DNA of 64,000 nucleotides from contig JAKSGN010000002.1 of the NCBI GenBank assembly GCA_024180945.1, positions 62,001 to 126,000 of the forward strand. Direction: 5' to 3'. This DNA comes from Macrophomina tecta. Taxonomy: Eukaryota > Ascomycota > Dothideomycetes > Botryosphaeriales > Botryosphaeriaceae. Shown piece after piece: positions 46,085 through 60,500 of the stretch. The notes beneath the pieces were generated by a model. That model was not told where the DNA came from, did not search any database, and was given only the letters and a program-made list of their open reading frames with translations. Within the stretch, counting starts at the first letter, position 1. Every line of letters begins with the position of its first letter. The translations under genes and the position numbers were made by a program.

Positions 46085-49000
46085 ATAGCCGCTAATTATA
46101 GAGTAGGGAAAGTCTAATAGCCGTAATAAAATAAGCGTGCTTCTAGCGAGATAGGGCTTTAGTAAGACCGTCTACTAATATTACTACTATAGGCGTCTAC
46201 TAAAGGTAAACGTTACCTACTTAGGCTTCCTAGCGTAGCTAATAGTAGTATATATCTATATAACGTAGCTTAGTATTAAGCTTTCTAATACTTTTCTATA
46301 TAAGCCGAAGCGTTTACGTATTATCGCACTATATTTTAATTTAGTAGCCTAGATCGAATTAGACTTCTCTAAAAAGGTATTTCTACTAGAAGTATTACTT
46401 AGCGGCTTCTAATAAGGTAAGAAGCTCGGCTTTAGTAGTTAAAGTTATAACTATAGGCTACTTAATAGCCTTCTAATTAATAGCTACTCCGAATATAGTA
46501 ATAATCGAGCCTTAGTAGCTACGGCGCGTGTCCAGATTATTAGTAAATGCTATATTACTACTAATAGTAAAGATATTATTTTCGTCCTTATAGTTATCCT
46601 AGAAGAATAAGGCGAGCTTCTTAGTTTCTACTAAGTAGCTAAGAAGCCTCTAAGAAAGTTCTAGATAGCGAGAAGATAGATTAGTAAGGTAAGATAATAG
46701 TATAGAATAGGCGTACGTAATATCTATTCTAGTACTAGTAGCCGCGAATTATACTAAACTAATTCTACTTTAATAAAGGTAAATATCTTACGCGCTTATA
46801 TACGTGCCTTAGTTCGCTTAAAGCACTTTATCTAAAGAAAGCGGTGTTAAAAAAAAGTAATTTTTACTAATACCGTAGCGAGTAATAAGGCTAGAGATAT
46901 ATAATTTCTAAAAGAGCTATAAGAGCTTCTACTCTCGGTCCCTTATAATACGTAAGGCTAGGAACTATTATACTTCTCCTAGAATTCTTATCTTATAGCG
47001 TTTAAGTAGGTCTTCTTAGAAAGTATCTATAAAAGGTTTATCTCGCCTATAGTATACTATAATAATGTTATCTATAAAGAAGAAGACGAATAGGCGATTA
47101 TTTAAGTATAGGTAAGGCATATTAGGTACCTAAGTTAAACTAAGCTCTTCTAAGAATTTATAGAAGTACTATTACTAGAGAGCTAGTAACTTCTTAAGGC
47201 TATAAAGCGCTCGAAGTAAATAAAGAATTTAGTTTTATTTAAGCTTTAGTTCTTCTAGGGGTTAATAGTATATTCTTTTCTTAAGTAGAACGTAAGGAAA
47301 TGCGTTTATAACGTCATACTAGCGTATTTCTAAGTTAAAAGTGTAGATAATAGTAATTAAGACTCGGAAAATCTAAAAGGTAAGAGTAGCTATATAAGTA
47401 TTCTATTAAGTAGCCTAAAGGTCTTCTCTTATATAGATACGTGCCTTAACTTTAGTAAGCTAGCCGTGTTTATTAAGCTTATACTTAAATACCTAGGTAA
47501 GTAGTATTACGTTCTTATTAAGGCTTTTTACTTTACTAAGTGCTACTATCTTCTATACTCCCTTACTCTAAAGTTCCTAGAGTTCTGTTTAGATTGCCTC
47601 TAGTAGGTGGGTTTTTATTAGGTAGTTAAAGATATCCTTATAGAAACGAGGTTTAGGTAGTAGTTAATCTCGGTAAATACGTAGTAGGTCTATAGGCGAT
47701 GCTTACGCTTTTACTATAGTAGATTTCTAGAAAGATACGAGAAAAGACGTAAATAGTATTTAGTAACTAAATATATTATTATAAATTAACATAATATACG
47801 TATCTTTACGTAAGTTGCGAGTCCTTAATCCGTGGATAATTAGGTTTAGATTAATATCCGCTATAATATTACGTTCTCTTAGGGCACGGTTTTCTCTAGT
47901 AGCACCTAGATTAGGTGGATTCTCGTATTAGACTAGTATAAGCTAGCCGAGTCCTCGTAATTATTAATTTTATTAATCTTTACCCCCTAAGCCTTAAGAG
48001 GCTAAGCCTTAAGAGGCTTATTATTAGAATAGAGTAGATTAATCTAGTAATACGTAATCTAAAGAATTTAGTATTTATTTACCTTAAATTAAGCCTACTT
48101 ATAGGCTGTTTTTTATATACTATTCGCATGCTAGGCCTTTACTAGTTAATTCTAAAGGGCTTAGTAGATAATCTAGTTATATTTCTTATACTTAGGCGCC
48201 TAGGCGGCTATCTTAAATCTCTAGAGTTTCTTAAGTTAATTAAATTAGAGCCGGTAATAGCTTATTACTAAGGTTAAAGAAGACCTTAGATTTCTAATCT
48301 AAGGGGATAATCTTCTTCTTATAAAGCGTAATACGAGAAATAACTACCTCTTACTCTTAATTTTACTTCTACTATTATAGAGCGAGTATCTTTTCTAGAT
48401 TCTCTAGAGAGAACTTACTAGATTTATTAAAGATAACATCTCTTAAGCGTACTACTTAGTCCTTTAGAGGATGCTAGATTCTATAGATATTAGTAGAGTT
48501 ATATCTAACTAAGTATCTAATAAGAACACGCTTACCTAGCTTATTACTATATAGAATATTCTTAAGTAGTAAGTAGGCTTTATAGCTATAAACTTAAAGA
48601 TGCACTACTTTTAGCTTCTTTTTATAGATACGCTTAAATAGTATTTTCTAATAGTAGCACTTTATTAGGGTCCTATTATAGATATAGACTACCGCCTTAA
48701 TAATTTTAGGCTATAGGTGCTTAGGTAGGTTAGTACTAACCCGTAAGAATCTTACTTTAATAATAATTAAGTACCCTAAACGCTCTAATACACCGTTCTA
48801 CTAAGGTATATACGGAGCTAATACCTTATAGGTAATTTCGTGTTACTTAAGCTACTACTTAAACGCTTATATAAGCGATACTTCTTTATCTAATCTAAGA
48901 AAGGCTACTAATTTACTAAATCTTATCTTAATTATTTAGATAATATTAAGAAGGTGCTAGGTATACTTATTCTTAGTTACGTAAGTAACCGCAAAAGTAA

Positions 49001-50786
49001 ATTTAGTAGAAGCGTATTTAAGATACGTAATCTATTAGTAGCCGTTATTAGCTCGTATTATATATATTAAGTTAAATAAGACTCGAAAGAATACTTCTTC
49101 TAATAATTCCTCTAGTTATATAGATCGAGAGATCTACTATTATACCTTAGTACGTGCGTATATATTATAGTAATTAGATAGCTACTAATTAGTAATTATA
49201 GCTTCTTATACTACTTATAGTAAGGCTTAAATAGCTCTTTAGCCTATATATATAAAGATTTTATGCTATTATATAGCTAGTAACGAGCGATTAGTAATAT
49301 TTAATACTATAGCTAGTAGATTATCTACTTTCTTATATTCTATAAAGAAGTAGTTTTAAGCGAAGATTAGATAGGCTATAATAAAGTTCTCTAAGTAGAG
49401 ATATATATATTTTATATCTAACTTAATTTTCTTTTCTCTTACCTTAGTAATAGAGACGAGGTTTACTATAAACGAGAATATATAGGCTACGTCTATAAGC
49501 TTAATAGTGCGTAGGCCCTTATAGTTAGTGGTATATACTAGTGCCTTACTAAATAACTCGATCTTAACCGTAGAGTTTTCTAATATAACGTAGTTATCTA
49601 GCCCTACGTCCCTTATTTTAGTGTAGCGACTCTTTATATACTAATTATAGATATAGTATATTATGCTAGTATCGGCGATCTATAAGAGATTAAGAGTTAT
49701 AGGCCTTAAAATACGTTATATACTAAATAATAAGGTAACTACTACTAGAAAGAATAATATTTTCTTTTCTTCTTTATCTAGTTTTAGCTCTTATTTCTTT
49801 TAAGAAGCGTTATCCTGCTTTTTCTAGCTTTAGCCGTGATTTTAGCTATTTTTAAACCGTTTAATAGAGCGTTTAACTCTTTTCTTAATCTATAGATTCT
49901 TAAGTGCCTTATTAACTTTATCTTAAATCTTCTAGTTTAGTATCTAATCTACTAGTCTAGCCTCTAGATTATAGTATCTATATTTATCGTAGAAGTAATT
50001 CTCACTATATAAGTAGGCGGGTAGCTTTCTTTCCTACTTCTTATTTCTTAGTAAAGCGGTAAAGGCTACTTTAGTAGCCTTTAAATTCTTAGCCGTATTT
50101 TAGCGTAAGTAGTTTTAGTAGTTAATAATTATTTTATAAAGCGACCTATTAAGCTCGTTATACTAAAGCTTAATTTTATAGGCTAAGGCCTAGTAGGTAT
50201 TAAGAGGGGTAAGCGCCTTAAAAAAGATAACCTTTTCTTAATTATCTATAATCTTTAGAAGTTCGAGCTCTTCTATCTTAAATAGAGTCTCTTTCTATTA
50301 TAAGAGCTATTTATTAATATTCTAACTACTTAGAGGCTTCTTAAGCTAGCGAAGCTTATTAATAATAAGCTCTTCTTAAGTTTTTCTTATTAGCTAGAGC
50401 CGCGCCTTAAGCGCTATAAGCTAAGAATAGGGGTATGAATCGCCCCTAAGCTTCTTTAGAATTAGAAGTAGTAATAGGCTTACTAAGTTCTTAATAATTG
50501 TTAATAGATCGTTAATTTTCTTTTTTAGCTTCTTTTATTTAGCTAGGTCTCTTTTACAAGCCCTAATTTATATTTTATAGCACTCCTAGGCTCTTTATTA
50601 GTTTAGATTAGAGACTAGTAGCTCTAGAATCTTAGCTAGCTTGCTTAGTTAAGAAGGCTTCGATAGCTTCGATAGATTAATATAGTTAAATATCTCGTAT
50701 TTCTTAGCTCGTAATTAGATAATAAAGTACTATTTATTCTAATTATTAGCTATCTTTAAGATAATAATAGGTTTAGAAGACGTTAT
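46085..50786 (-). pseudogene. Copia-2 gag-pol, RIP-degraded
   Basis: This is the reverse-complement counterpart of Copia-1 gag-pol along its whole length. For example, 49450-49600 is the reverse complement of 53460-53610, and 48420-48460 that of 54610-54650. The gag start codon position reads ACG instead of the ATG in Copia-1. TAA/TAG interrupt the frame throughout. Confidence 0.85.
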
Positions 50787-51110
50787 AGCGTAGTATTATA
50801 TTACGTTATATTATATACCAAAGGAGACATAGATAAGTTACTAAAGTAGATAGTAAATATAAGACTAATAAATAAGCTATTTACTTAAAAGTATTACTCT
50901 AAGGTAGTGGAAAAGTACTACGCTTTAGGTAATAAAAAAAAAGGCGTATTATAGAAGGCAACTAAAGTCCTTCATTATAAAATACGTATAGTAAAAGAAT
51001 ACTAAGAATAAATATCTAGATACTATAAAATACTCGGAATAGTATAATAAGATACTAGAAAGGATAGCTTAGAATATAAAAGATACTAAAGACGTACCTA
51101 GGCTTATAAC

Positions 51111-51363
51111 TATTAAAATAAGTAGTGTAATGGCTTAATTAATAATAAAAGAATTAATTAGAATAAGTAGTATATCTAGTAGAGAAAGGCCATACGGGCT
51201 TCTCTTATATCTATTCTATCTACTAGGGTAAAACGGGTATATAACTTACTTATCTACTAAGATAAGTATATAACGAGTATAAGATATAACTAAATCTAAA
51301 ATACTACTAAATTAAATATTCTAATAATTTAGTAAAAGCTATATATACGTAATTAATCTAATA
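51111..51363 (-). repeat. 5' LTR of Copia-2
   Basis: This 253-bp LTR begins tattagattaatt in the sense direction. It is longer than the Copia-1 LTR because of an extra agcttttactaagt-type segment and an AT-rich insertion near the end. Confidence 0.85.
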
Positions 51364-51727
51364 GTTTTAATTATAGTAGGTAGTATAACTCTACTACTAA
51401 TTTCTTCTTTTTTCTTAAAGGTCTAGAATAATACCTACTTACGATTAAAGAGTATTTTAAGTAGTAGCTCTTTTTCTTATTTAGTTACTATATTACTAAT
51501 ATTTAGTTTCTTAATTCGCTCTAAGATTAGGTAAGCTCTTCTCGCTAGTTTACTAAACTTCTTAGTAACTAAGTATTTATAGGGGCCGTTTAGTAGCCTA
51601 GCTAAAATAGCTTATTCCCGTTTAATAGCCTCTTATTTCTAAAGCTAATTTATCTCGGGCACGCTTTTATTTAAATTAGAATTATCTATTAGTTATACTT
51701 TATTAGCTTTTCTTTTATATATCGTAC
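51364..51727 (-). pseudogene. Gypsy-B pol segment between the two copia insertions
   Basis: The minus strand reads the N-terminal part of the reverse transcriptase region, including GPYKYLVTKKFSKLARRAYL and LNISNIVT, typical of fungal gypsy elements. It joins 45505 on one side and 57519 on the other once the copias are removed, as their target duplications require. Confidence 0.8.
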
Positions 51728-51947
51728 TGTTGAATTAATCACGTGTATTTTACTTTTAGTAGTGTTTTAAATTTAGTTATATCTTATACTCGTTGCATAC
51801 CTGTCTTAGCAGGTAAGCAAGTTACATACCCATTTTACCCTAGTAGATAGGATAGGTATAAGGAAAGCCCGTACGGCCTCCCTCTACTAGATATACCAAT
51901 TTATCCTATTTACTATTAAATAAGCCGTCACACTACTTATTCTAATA
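51728..51947 (+). repeat. 5' LTR of Copia-1
   Basis: This 220-bp LTR runs from tgttgaattaatcacgtg to ttctaata and is followed by gttataagcccggg, a candidate primer-binding region. Confidence 0.9.
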
Positions 51948-52271
51948 GTTATAAGCCCGGGTGCGTCTTAGGTGCCTTTCGCATTCTAAGCTATTCTCCT
52001 CAGCACCTTATTATGCTATTCCAAGCATTTTATAGCATCCGGACGTTTATTCTTAGCATTCTTTTACTATACGTGTTCTATAACGGAGGACTTCAGTTGC
52101 CTCCTATAATACGCCTTTTTTATTACCTAAAGCGTAGCACTTTCCCACCGCCTTAGAGTAATACTTTTAAGTAAACGGCTTATTTATTAGCCTTACACCT
52201 ACTACCTACTTTAGCAACTTACCTATACCTCCTTTAGCACACAACACGACGTAATGTAATACTACGCTATA

Positions 52272-55200
52272 ATGTCTTCTAAACCTATTGTTGTCTTAAA
52301 GACAGCTAATAATTAGGATAAATAGTACTTTATTATTTAATCACGAGCTAAGAAATACAAGATATTTAACTATATCGACCCATTAAAGCCATCGAAGCCT
52401 TCTTAACCAAGCGAGCTAGCTAAGATTCCAAAGCCACTAGTCTCTAATCCAAACTAACAAAGAGCCTAGAAGCGCTATAAAATATAGATTAGGGCTCGTA
52501 AAAGAGACCTAGCTAAACAGGAGAAGCTAAAAAAAAAAATCAACAATCTATTAACGATTATTAAGGACTTAGTAAGCCCATTACTACTTCTAATCCTAAA
52601 GAAGCTTAGGGGCGATTCGCACCCCTATTCTTAGCTTATAGCGCTTAAGGCGCGGCTCTAGCCAATAAGAAAAACTCAAGAAGAGCTTATTATTAATAAG
52701 CTTCGCTAGCTTAAGAAGCCTCCAAGCAGTTAGAATATTAATAAATAGCTCTTATAATAGAAAGAGACTCTATTTAAGGCAGAGAAGCTCGAACTTCTAA
52801 AAGTTATAGGTAATCGAGAAAAAGTCGCCTTTCTTAAGGCGCTTACCCCTCTTAATACCCACTAGGCCTCAGCCCACAAAATTAAGCTTTAGTACAACGA
52901 GCTTAACAGGTCGCTTTATAAAATAATTATTAACTACCGAAACTACTCACGCCAAAATACGGCTAAGAATCCAAAGGCTACCAAAGTAGCCTTTACCGCT
53001 TTACTAAGGAATAAGAAGTAAGAAAGGAAGCTACCCGCCTACTTATATAGCGAGAATTACTTCTACGATAAATATAGATATTATAATCCAGACGCTAGAC
53101 TAGTAGATTAGACACCAAACCAGGAGGTTTAAGATAAAGTCAATAAGGCACTCGAGGATCTATAAATTAAGAGAAGAGTTAAACGCTCTATTAAACGATT
53201 TAAAAATAGCTAAAATCACGGCCAAAGCTAGAAAAAGCAGAATAACGCTCCTTAAAAGAAACAAGAGCCAAAACCAGGCAAAGAAAAAAAGAAAATATTA
53301 TCCTTTCCGGTAGTAGTTACCTTATTATTTAGTATATAACGCATTTCAAGGCCTACAACTCTTAATCTCTCATAGATCGCCGATACTAGCACAACACACT
53401 ATATCTATAATTAGTACATAAAGAGTCGCTACACCAAAACAAGGGACGTAGGGCTAGATAACTACGTTACATTAGAAAACTCCACGGTTAAGATCGAGTT
53501 ATTTAGTAAGGTACTAGTATACACCACTAACTATAAGGGCCCACGCACTATTAAGCTTATAGACGTAGCCTACGTACCCTTATTTATAGCAAACCTCGTC
53601 TCTATTACTAAGACAAGAGAAAAGAGAATCGAGTTAGATATAGAACGCATATACCTCTATTTAAAGGACTTTATTATAGCCTATCTAACCTTCGCTCAAA
53701 ACCACTTCTTTATAGAATACAAGAAAGCAGATAATCTACTAGCTATAGTATTAAATATTACTAATCACTCGTTACTAGCTATACAATAGTATAAAATCTT
53801 TACGCACGCGGGCAGAAGAGCTATTCAAGCCTTATCACAAGTGGTACAAGGAGCTATAATTACCAATCAGCAGCTACCTAATTACTATAATGTATACGCT
53901 CGCACTAAGGCACACCAGCAGATCTCTTAATCTATATAACTAGAGAAATTATTAAAAGAAGTATTCTTTCGAGTCTTATTTAACTTAATATATATAACAC
54001 GAGCTAATAATAGCCACTAATAGATTACGCATCTTAAATACGCTTCTACTAAATTTACTTTTACGGTTACTTACGCAACTAAGAATAAGTGTACTTAGCA
54101 CCTTCTTAACATTATCTAAATAATTAAGATAAGATTTAGCAAATCAGTAGCCTTTCTTAGATTAAATAGAGAAGTATCGCTTATATAAGCTTTTAAGTAG
54201 CAGCTTAAGCAACACGAAATCACCTATAAGGTATTAGCTCTATATACACCTCAGCAAAATGGTGTATTAGAGTATTTAGGGCACTTAATCATTATTAAAG
54301 TAAGATCATTACGAGTTAGTGCTAACCTACCTAAGTACCTATAGCCTAAAATTATTAAGATAGTAGTCTATATCCATAATAGAACTCTAATAAAGTACTA
54401 CTATTAAAAAACGCCATTTAAGCGTATCTATAGCAAGAAGCTAAAAGTAGCTTACCTTTAAGTTTATAGCTATAAAGCCTACTTACTACTAAAGAATATT
54501 CCACGTAGTAATAAGCTAGATAAACGTATTCTTATCGGATATTTAGTTAGATATAACTCTACTAACATCTATAGAATCTAGCATCCTCTAAAGAACCGAG
54601 TAGTACGCTTAAGAGATGTTATCTTTAATAAATCTAGTAAGTTCTCTCTAGAGGATCTAGAAAAGATACTCGCTCTATAGTAATAAAAGTAAAATTAAGA
54701 GTAAGAAGTAGTTATTCCTTATATTACGCTTTATAAGAAGGAGATTATCTCCTTAGATTAGAATTCTAAGATCTTCTTTAACCTTAGTAATAAGCTATTA
54801 CCGGCTCTAATTTAATTAACTTAAGAAACTCTAGAGACTTAAGATAGCCACCTAGGCGCCTAAGTATAAGAAGCATAACTAAATTATCTACTAAGCCCTT
54901 TAGAATTAACTAGTAAAGGCCTAGCACGCGAATAGTATACGAAAAGCAGCCTATAAGCAGGCTTAATTTATAATAAATAAATACTAGATCCTTTAGATTA
55001 TATATTACTAGATCGATCTACTCTAGTCTAATAATAAGCCTCTTAAGGCTTAGCCTCTTAAGGCTTAGGGGGTAAAGATTAATAGAATTAATAATCACGA
55101 GGACTCGGCTAGCTTATACTAGTCTAATACGAGAATCTACCTAATCTAGGCGCCGCTAGAGAAAACCGTACCCTAAGAGAATGTAATATTGTAGCAAATA

Positions 55201-56975
55201 TTAATCTAAACCTAATTATCCATAGATTAAGGACTCGCAACTCACGCAAAAATACGTATATTACGTTAATTTATAATAATATATTTAGTTACTAAATGCT
55301 ATTTACGTCTTTTCTCGCATCTTTCCAGAAATCTACTACAGTAAAAGCGTAAGCATCGCCTATAGGCCTACTACGTATTTACCGAGATTAACTACCACCT
55401 AAACCTCGTTTCTACAAGAACATCTTTAACCACCTAATAAAAACCCACCTACTAGAGGTAATCCAAACAGAACTCTAGAAACTTTAGAGTAAGGGGGTAT
55501 AGAAGACAGCGGCACTTAGTAAAGCGAAAAGCCTTAATAAGAACGTAATACCACTTACCTAGGTATTTAAGTATAAGCTTAATAAACACGGCTAGCTTAC
55601 TAAGGTTAAGGCATGCATCTATATAAGAGGAGACCTTTAGGCTACTTAGTAGAATACTTATATAGCTACCCTTACCTTTCAGATTTTCCGAGCCCTAATT
55701 ACCATAATCTGCACTTTTAACTTAGAAATACGCTAGTACGACGTTATAAACGCATTTCCTTACGTTCCACTTAAGAAAAAGACATACTGTCGACCTCTAA
55801 AAAGACTAAAGCTTAAACAAGGCTAAATTCTTCGTTTACTTCGAGCGCTTTATAGTTTTAAAGAGTCACTAGCTCTCTAGCAACGGTACTTCTATAAATT
55901 CTTAGAAGAGCTCGGTTTAACTTAGATGCCTAATACCCCTTACCTATACTTAAATAATCGCCTATTCGTCTTCTTCTTTATAGATAACGTTATTATAGCA
56001 TACCACAAGCGAGATAAACCTTTTACAAACGCTTTCTAAGAAGACCTACTTAAACGCTACAAGATAAGAATTCTAGGAGAAGCACAATAGTTCCTAGCCT
56101 TACGCATTATAAGAGACCGAGAGCAGAGGCTCTTATAGCTCTCCTAGAAATTATATATCTCTAGCCTTATTACTCGTTACGGTATTAGTAAAAATTACTT
56201 TTCTTTAATACCGCTTTCTTCAGATAAAGTGCTTTAAGCGAACCAAGGCACGTACGTAAGCGCGTAAGATATTTACCTCTATTAAAGTAAAATTAGCTTA
56301 GCATAATTTACGGCCACTAGTATAAGGATAGATATTACGTACGTCTATTCCGCACTATTATCTTACCTTACTAATCCGTCTCCTCGCCACCTTAAGCTCT
56401 CCCAAAGGCTCCTTAGCTATTTAGTAGAAACCAAGAAGCTCGCCTTATTCTTTTAGGGCAACTATAAGAACGAAAACAATATCTTTACTATTAGCAGTAA
56501 TATAGTATTTACTAATAATCCGGACACGCGCTGTAGCCACTAAGGCTCGATTATCACTATATTCGAAGTAGCTATTAATTAGAAGGCTATTAAGTAGCCT
56601 ACTATTATAACTTTAACCACCGAAGCCGAGCTTCTTACCTTATCAGAAGCCGCTAAGCAATACTTCTAGTAAAAACGCCTTTTTAGAGGAGTGCAATTCG
56701 ATCCAGGCCACTAAATTAAAATATAATACGATAATACGCAAACGCTTCGGCTCATATAGAAAAGCATTAGGAAGCTTAACACCAAGCTACGTTATATAGA
56801 TATTCACCACTATTAGCTACGCCAGGAAGCCTAAGCAGGCAACGTTCACCTTTAATAGACGCCTATAGTAGTAATATTAGCAGACGGTCTTACTAAAGCC
56901 CTACCTCGCTAAAAGCACGCTTATTTCGTTACGGCCATTAGACTTTCCCTACTCTACAATTAGCAGTTATTTATT
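52272..56975 (+). pseudogene. Copia-1 gag-pol, RIP-degraded
   Basis: Gag opens at the ATG at 52272 (MSSKPIVVLKTANN) with a TAG at the next Trp-like position. A protease-like IADTSTTH is near 53352. Integrase shows HAGRRAIQALSQ (about 53800) and TPQQNGV (about 54250). Reverse transcriptase includes LEIRQYDVINAF-type and IDNVIIAY (about 55980) blocks. RNase H ends with ADGLTKALPR (about 56880-56910). Single-base changes create TAA/TAG at Trp/Gln sites, and some catalytic Asp/Gly residues are altered. It encodes no intact protein. Confidence 0.85.
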
Positions 56976-57031
56976 TATATCATTTTATAAAATAAGGCGC
57001 AATCCTTATAGCTTACTTAAGCTAACAGAGG

Positions 57032-57055
57032 ACTTATGCCTAAGCAGGCATAAGT
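57032..57055. repeat. 24-bp palindrome, copy 6 (Copia-1), least mutated
   Basis: The perfect arms acttatgcct and aggcataagt flank a 4-base loop AAGC. CA and TG are kept here, so this copy shows the likely original arm sequence. It lies about 60-80 bp after the pol end. Confidence 0.85.
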
Positions 57056-57296
57056 CTCCCCTAACCCTTTTAGTACTTATATATATTATCCTCACATTAC
57101 TTATGTATTCTCTATACTGCAAGCAAGCAGTACCGCTTGCTTATAGTATAGAGAATGCGTTTTATTATTTCTTTTAATCTTAGAAATCAACCGCCTACTT
57201 TAAGCGAGTTTACGAGTTTAACACTCACCTAGTTATCTGTTTTACTCTTATTTCTTTTTATCACCTACTCCCCAAATAGGCAGTACGTGAAGGGGG

Positions 57297-57518
57297 TGTA
57301 TTAGATCAATCACGTGCATTTTACTTTCAGTAGTGTTTTAGATTCAGTTATATCTTATACTCATTGCACACCTGTCTCAGCAGGTAAACAAGTTACATAC
57401 CCGTTTCACCCTAGTAGGTAGGATAGGTATAAGGAAAGCCCGTACGGCCTCCCTCTACTAGACATACCAATTCATCCCATTTACTATTAAATAAGCCGTC
57501 ACACCACTTGTTCCAACA
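57297..57518 (+). repeat. 3' LTR of Copia-1
   Basis: This 222-bp LTR starts tgtattagatcaatcac right after the purine tract gaaggggg and ends ttccaaca. It differs from the 5' LTR by scattered C/T changes. Confidence 0.9.
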
Positions 57519-57523
57519 CGTAC

Positions 57524-60500
57524 TTACTTATTTTTTCTAGTTTTTCTAGAGAATTAATCTTTCTTTTAGTTTTTTAAACTTTTTATACTAAAATAAATTG
57601 TTCGTAATAGATAAATTATTAAAACGGGTTAAGATAAAGAGAAATAAAGAAAAATTATTATATATCTATACGTACTACTTATTATTTTTACTTACGGGAG
57701 GATACTTAAGGTTTAGTATATTTTTAGCAGAAGACTTATACCTAACTAGATATAAGTCTCCGGGCGTACGGACTAGAAACTTATATCTAGCTAGGTATAA
57801 GTCTTTTAGTATCTTAGTATTTTTTTATTAGTTCATCTTAACTATCTCTTCTAGAGGGTCTTTATCTTTATCCTCTATATATACTAGCATAAAATACTAC
57901 GTCTATAACTTTATATCGCCGTCTTCTACTAGGACTTTATTCTTTACTAAGGTTACTACGTAGACTTAGACTTCTATATACCCGGTCCTACTTAGTCTTT
58001 TAGATATTTCTTATTATCTTTATTATCTACTTCTTTAACTCTTAGCTAAATATTAACCTTCTAGTAGTCTAGCGATTTATCGCGCTAACTTATATAGAAG
58101 GTAATCTTTATCTTATTTAGTATTAAGTATACCTAATATAAAACTCTTCTATTAGTCTAATACTATAGCCCGAAGCTAGCGAACTATATTTATAGAGTAC
58201 TAATAATAGTATTAATACTACTATACTCTAATATAAAGAAGGTAACTAGGAAGTTTAATAATCTAAGCTATAAATAGATAAATGAAATAAACCTAATAAA
58301 GTTTACTACTAGACTCGTAATAGATATAACCTTATAGATTTTAATCTTTTTTAGTAGAATTTCTACGAAGAGGCTATATTTCTCAACCGTGCTTTTAGAA
58401 ATTATATTTACCTCTAATCTAGTATTAAAGAGAATATTAATCGTCTAACCTATATATAGGCCTACTAAATCTTTACTAATAGGGTATATCTTCGTGGTTA
58501 GCACCCAGCCTATTATATTATATAAGTTATAGACTTTTAAGCCGCTTATTCTTTCTAGGCTCGTTATTAAGTTTACGGTTATTAATTATGATATCGCTAC
58601 TTCTTATAGCTTTATTTTCTAGAAGTATAGCTAAGCCGCTTTTACTAATTATATCTAGCGTATCGCTCTACGCCTAGAGCTTTAAGCTTTTTTTACCGCG
58701 TTATATATCTTATTCTATTTGGTATATACCTAAAAGAGCTTTTTATATAGCTTTATCGCCTTAAGTAGTCTTTATATAGCTAGACTAATAATTAATTTAA
58801 TATTTTCTAGCTAGTTCTCTATAGTAGATAAAGTCTATAATCTTTCTAAACTCGTTCTACGGCCCTCGGGTATATACTAATTACGCGGAGACTTCGTAGT
58901 AGTACTTAGCTCGCCTCGCGTAGAATTTTCTATTTCTCTTACTCGTTTCTCTAGTATTCTTTCTATTTTATTATTATTAATTTTCTAGATGTATCCGGGC
59001 CTAAATCTTTTAATAGTATCTAGATACTTCTTTTTAATATCTTTATTAGGCACCGGTCTCTTTTTCTTACTAGCGCGGTTTAACTATTTCCGTATTACCC
59101 GTACTAGGTTCTTATTAAAATCTAAACTAAAAATATCTTACGTATTAGTCTAGAGTTCGAAGTTCTTTATATCTAACTCGTTATCTATCTAGAAGTAGTT
59201 AGTATCTAGAATACTCTTAATCGTTATAAATTTTTTATTCTTCTTAGAATAATCTTCTTTCGTCGCTTTAGCCTTAAGCGTTTTAAGTTTATTATTAAAT
59301 TTTAAAGCTAACGGCTAATTTATTAGACTATATAATTATCTAAAAAAGAATTATCGTCTATTATTTTAATACTAACGGCCTTAGTCTTAACCGCGTACTA
59401 TATCTATATACTTCTCAGGCTAATAATGTTTTTCCCCGTACTTACTATAGTAATAGCTATTATTAGGCGGTTCTAAGCTAAAGTTTCGGCTCTAAGTATT
59501 ACCTCTATTTCCTCTAGGTATATCGAATTAATCCCGTAAGTAATTAAGTACGAGCTTAATTATAAAGCGCGCTCTTAATAAAATATTATTATAAATCGGG
59601 TAGTTTAGAGCTTTATCTAGAATTTCTTTAGCTAAAGTAATTAAAAAGTACTTATTTATACTAATTACTAGCTTCTTAAATTACTTAGCTAGAGTATTAA
59701 CTTTCTTATTAGTTAATATTCTCGGGTTTAATAAAGTCTATTAAGGGGCTATTCGTTAATATAATAGACTAGTCTAAACGATAGGCTTAGTCTCTTATAT
59801 ATTAGTATGCTTCTTTTAGTTTTCTATACTTTCAAGTATTTCGAGCGGGGTAAGATTAACGTATTAGTTCTTTCTAAGAAGTTTTATATAAGATTCTTTT
59901 AATGTAAGCTCTTTATCTAGTCGAGTTTTAATTACCTCGTAGTTATAGATATACGAGCTTCTCTAGTCGATTTAGTATTCTTTAAAAAGAAATACTAATA
60001 TTTCTCGTAGTATTTCTTATAGAAATAGCTTAGTCTACTTTTAAGAAGAAATCTTACCTTTCTCTAAAAGACTTTAAGAAATCGTATAGAAGAAAACTAA
60101 GTATTATTATAGCTTTAATATAGTTTTTCTCTACTCTTTCTAGTTCTTACGCTTTACGTACTCGTATAGTATTTTCTTATAGAATAACGTTTCACGTTTA
60201 TCGTAGTTCTAGTGTTTATATAGTATAGATCTTTTTAAGGCCTTCTAATTATAGTTTTTAAACGCGCACATCTTTCTAATAGACTCCGCAATAAAGTTCT
60301 TATAGTAGTATAGTACGCACTCTATTATTTCGCTCTTCGAGTAGCTATTATTATTAGTAAGATACTCGAAGTTCTTAAAGAACTTTAACGTATTAATTTT
60401 ATTAAAGACGGGTGCATTTCTTAAACTAAATATTAGAAAAGCCTTACTATACTAAATACCTATTAAGCTTTTTCTTAATAATTAACAAAGCTAGTTAAAA

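Larger units (their letters stand above)
45506..51363 (-). mobile_element. Copia-2: complete antisense Ty1/copia element, RIP-degraded
   Basis: LTRs lie at 51111-51363 (5') and 45506-45760 (3'), with the exact target duplication GTTTT at 45501-45505 and 51364-51368. The sequence after the 5' LTR (sense gttataagcc) matches that of Copia-1, and the purine tract aaaggggg precedes the 3' LTR. It is inserted in pol of Gypsy-B. Confidence 0.95.
51728..57518 (+). mobile_element. Copia-1: complete Ty1/copia element, least degraded of the nest
   Basis: LTRs lie at 51728-51947 and 57297-57518, with the exact target duplication CGTAC at 51723-51727 and 57519-57523. It is inserted in Gypsy-B 364 bp from Copia-2, in opposite orientation. 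Many CA and TG steps survive, so RIP was lighter than in its neighbours and it is probably the youngest large insertion here. Confidence 0.95.

Noticed and set aside
57598..57831. 77-codon plus-strand frame
   Set aside because: It is antisense to the Gypsy-B gag-pol frame and its repeats come from the two palindromes.
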